64,000 nt of DNA, taken from Actinomycetospora chibensis. Lineage in GTDB: Bacteria > Actinomycetota > Actinomycetes > Mycobacteriales > Pseudonocardiaceae. Below are positions 63,840 through 64,000 of this stretch, one piece after another. The stretch's first letter is position 1. Every line of letters starts with the position of its first letter. The stretch lies in assembly GCF_028737215.1 (NCBI RefSeq), contig NZ_JAQZAM010000012.1, forward strand, positions 124,001 through 188,000. Reading direction: 5' to 3'. The notes below the pieces were generated by a model, which was given only the letters and a program-made list of their open reading frames with translations, made no database searches and was not told the DNA's origin. The position numbers and the translations under genes were made by a program.

Positions 63840-63854
63840 ATCGGAAGGCAGAAC

Positions 63855-64000
63855 GTGACACGGCAACGCTCCCCCTGGGGCCGTGACGCTGAGGCTGGCA
63901 CGAGCCGACGCGAGCCCCGGACGGTCCCCTTCGTCATGCCCGAGGGCGCCGTCCGCGGCGCGTCGCGCCACCGCTCCCCCGCCCGCTCCGCGATGCGCCA
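63855..64000 (+). CDS. 5' end of a gene, perhaps a secreted cell-wall hydrolase (truncated by window end)
   Basis: GTG at 63855 has GGAAGG six bases upstream. The first 48 residues (starting VTRQRSPWGRDAEAGTSRRE) are Arg/Ser/Pro-rich with no membrane helix yet, as in the long basic N-termini of actinobacterial M23 peptidases. The frame is open to the window edge. The cell-wall hydrolase guess comes mainly from the leader element. Confidence 0.45.
   Translation, partial: MTRQRSPWGRDAEAGTSRREPRTVPFVMPEGAVRGASRHRSPARSAMR

Overview
The window is very GC-rich (roughly 73%) actinobacterial chromosome with many GTG starts, GTGA/ATGA stop-start overlaps and leaderless-looking promoters (TAGGGT, 7-9 bases, then the start codon). 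The Pup-proteasome genes, RbpA, the Lnt/Ppm1 pair, a 10-methyl-branched fatty acid pair, an F420-type oxidoreductase and the conserved block trmI-arc-dop-pup-prcBA-pafA-pafBC-tatAC-helY point to Pseudonocardiales (Pseudonocardia/Actinomycetospora-like). The family assignment is inferred from gene content only.

Layout. 1-567: 3' end of an unrecognised gene. 574-26179: Pup-proteasome superlocus: RecB-like nuclease, TrmI, the ARC/Mpa ATPase, a lipase-like hydrolase and an efflux pump, then dop, pup, prcB, prcA. A three-gene minus-strand block (SRPBCC protein and two tandem diacylglycerol-kinase/PAP2 fusions) sits between prcA and pafA. After pafA come a Ser/Thr kinase, pafB, pafC, a small membrane protein, tatA, tatC, helY, a DUF4333 protein with a Gly-Tyr-Gln-rich tail and a YjbR-like protein. 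26188-38513: 5'-3' exonuclease, DUF2339 membrane protein, an M24 peptidase, the lipoprotein N-acyltransferase / polyprenol-phosphate mannosyltransferase pair, rbpA behind a SigR/SigH-type promoter, GDPD, a Gly/Ser-rich protein, a LigD-type PE-POL protein, a PHB-depolymerase-like esterase and an RHH regulator.

38630-40611 is the most notable part: a two-gene translationally coupled operon encoding a thioredoxin-fold protein and a UGSC-family selenoprotein. An in-frame TGA (40354-40356) encodes the U of the U-G-S-C motif and is followed at once by a near-perfect SECIS-like hairpin. Conventional gene calling would cut this gene into two pieces. The organism should therefore have selenocysteine machinery elsewhere.

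40670-64000: YihY membrane protein, tmsA/tmsB-like pair for 10-methyl fatty acids, an ECF sigma factor (SigD-like) overlapping tmsB tail to tail, a TetR/DUF1772 divergent pair with a clear operator, a kinase with a YVTN beta-propeller sensor domain, a run of metabolic genes (5-FTHF cyclo-ligase-like, PLP decarboxylase, thioesterase, methyltransferase), an XRE/MmyB regulator with a perfect palindromic operator, DUF2071, DUF427, DinB, MarR, CoaA, SDR, a PPOX protein, two CNNM/CBS transporters and a renalase-like flavoprotein. The right edge carries a structured leader, probably a c-di-AMP (ydaO-type) riboswitch, ahead of a truncated gene likely to encode a cell-wall hydrolase. No tRNA, rRNA, CRISPR array, insertion sequence or prophage was seen, and no gap between genes exceeds 300 bases.
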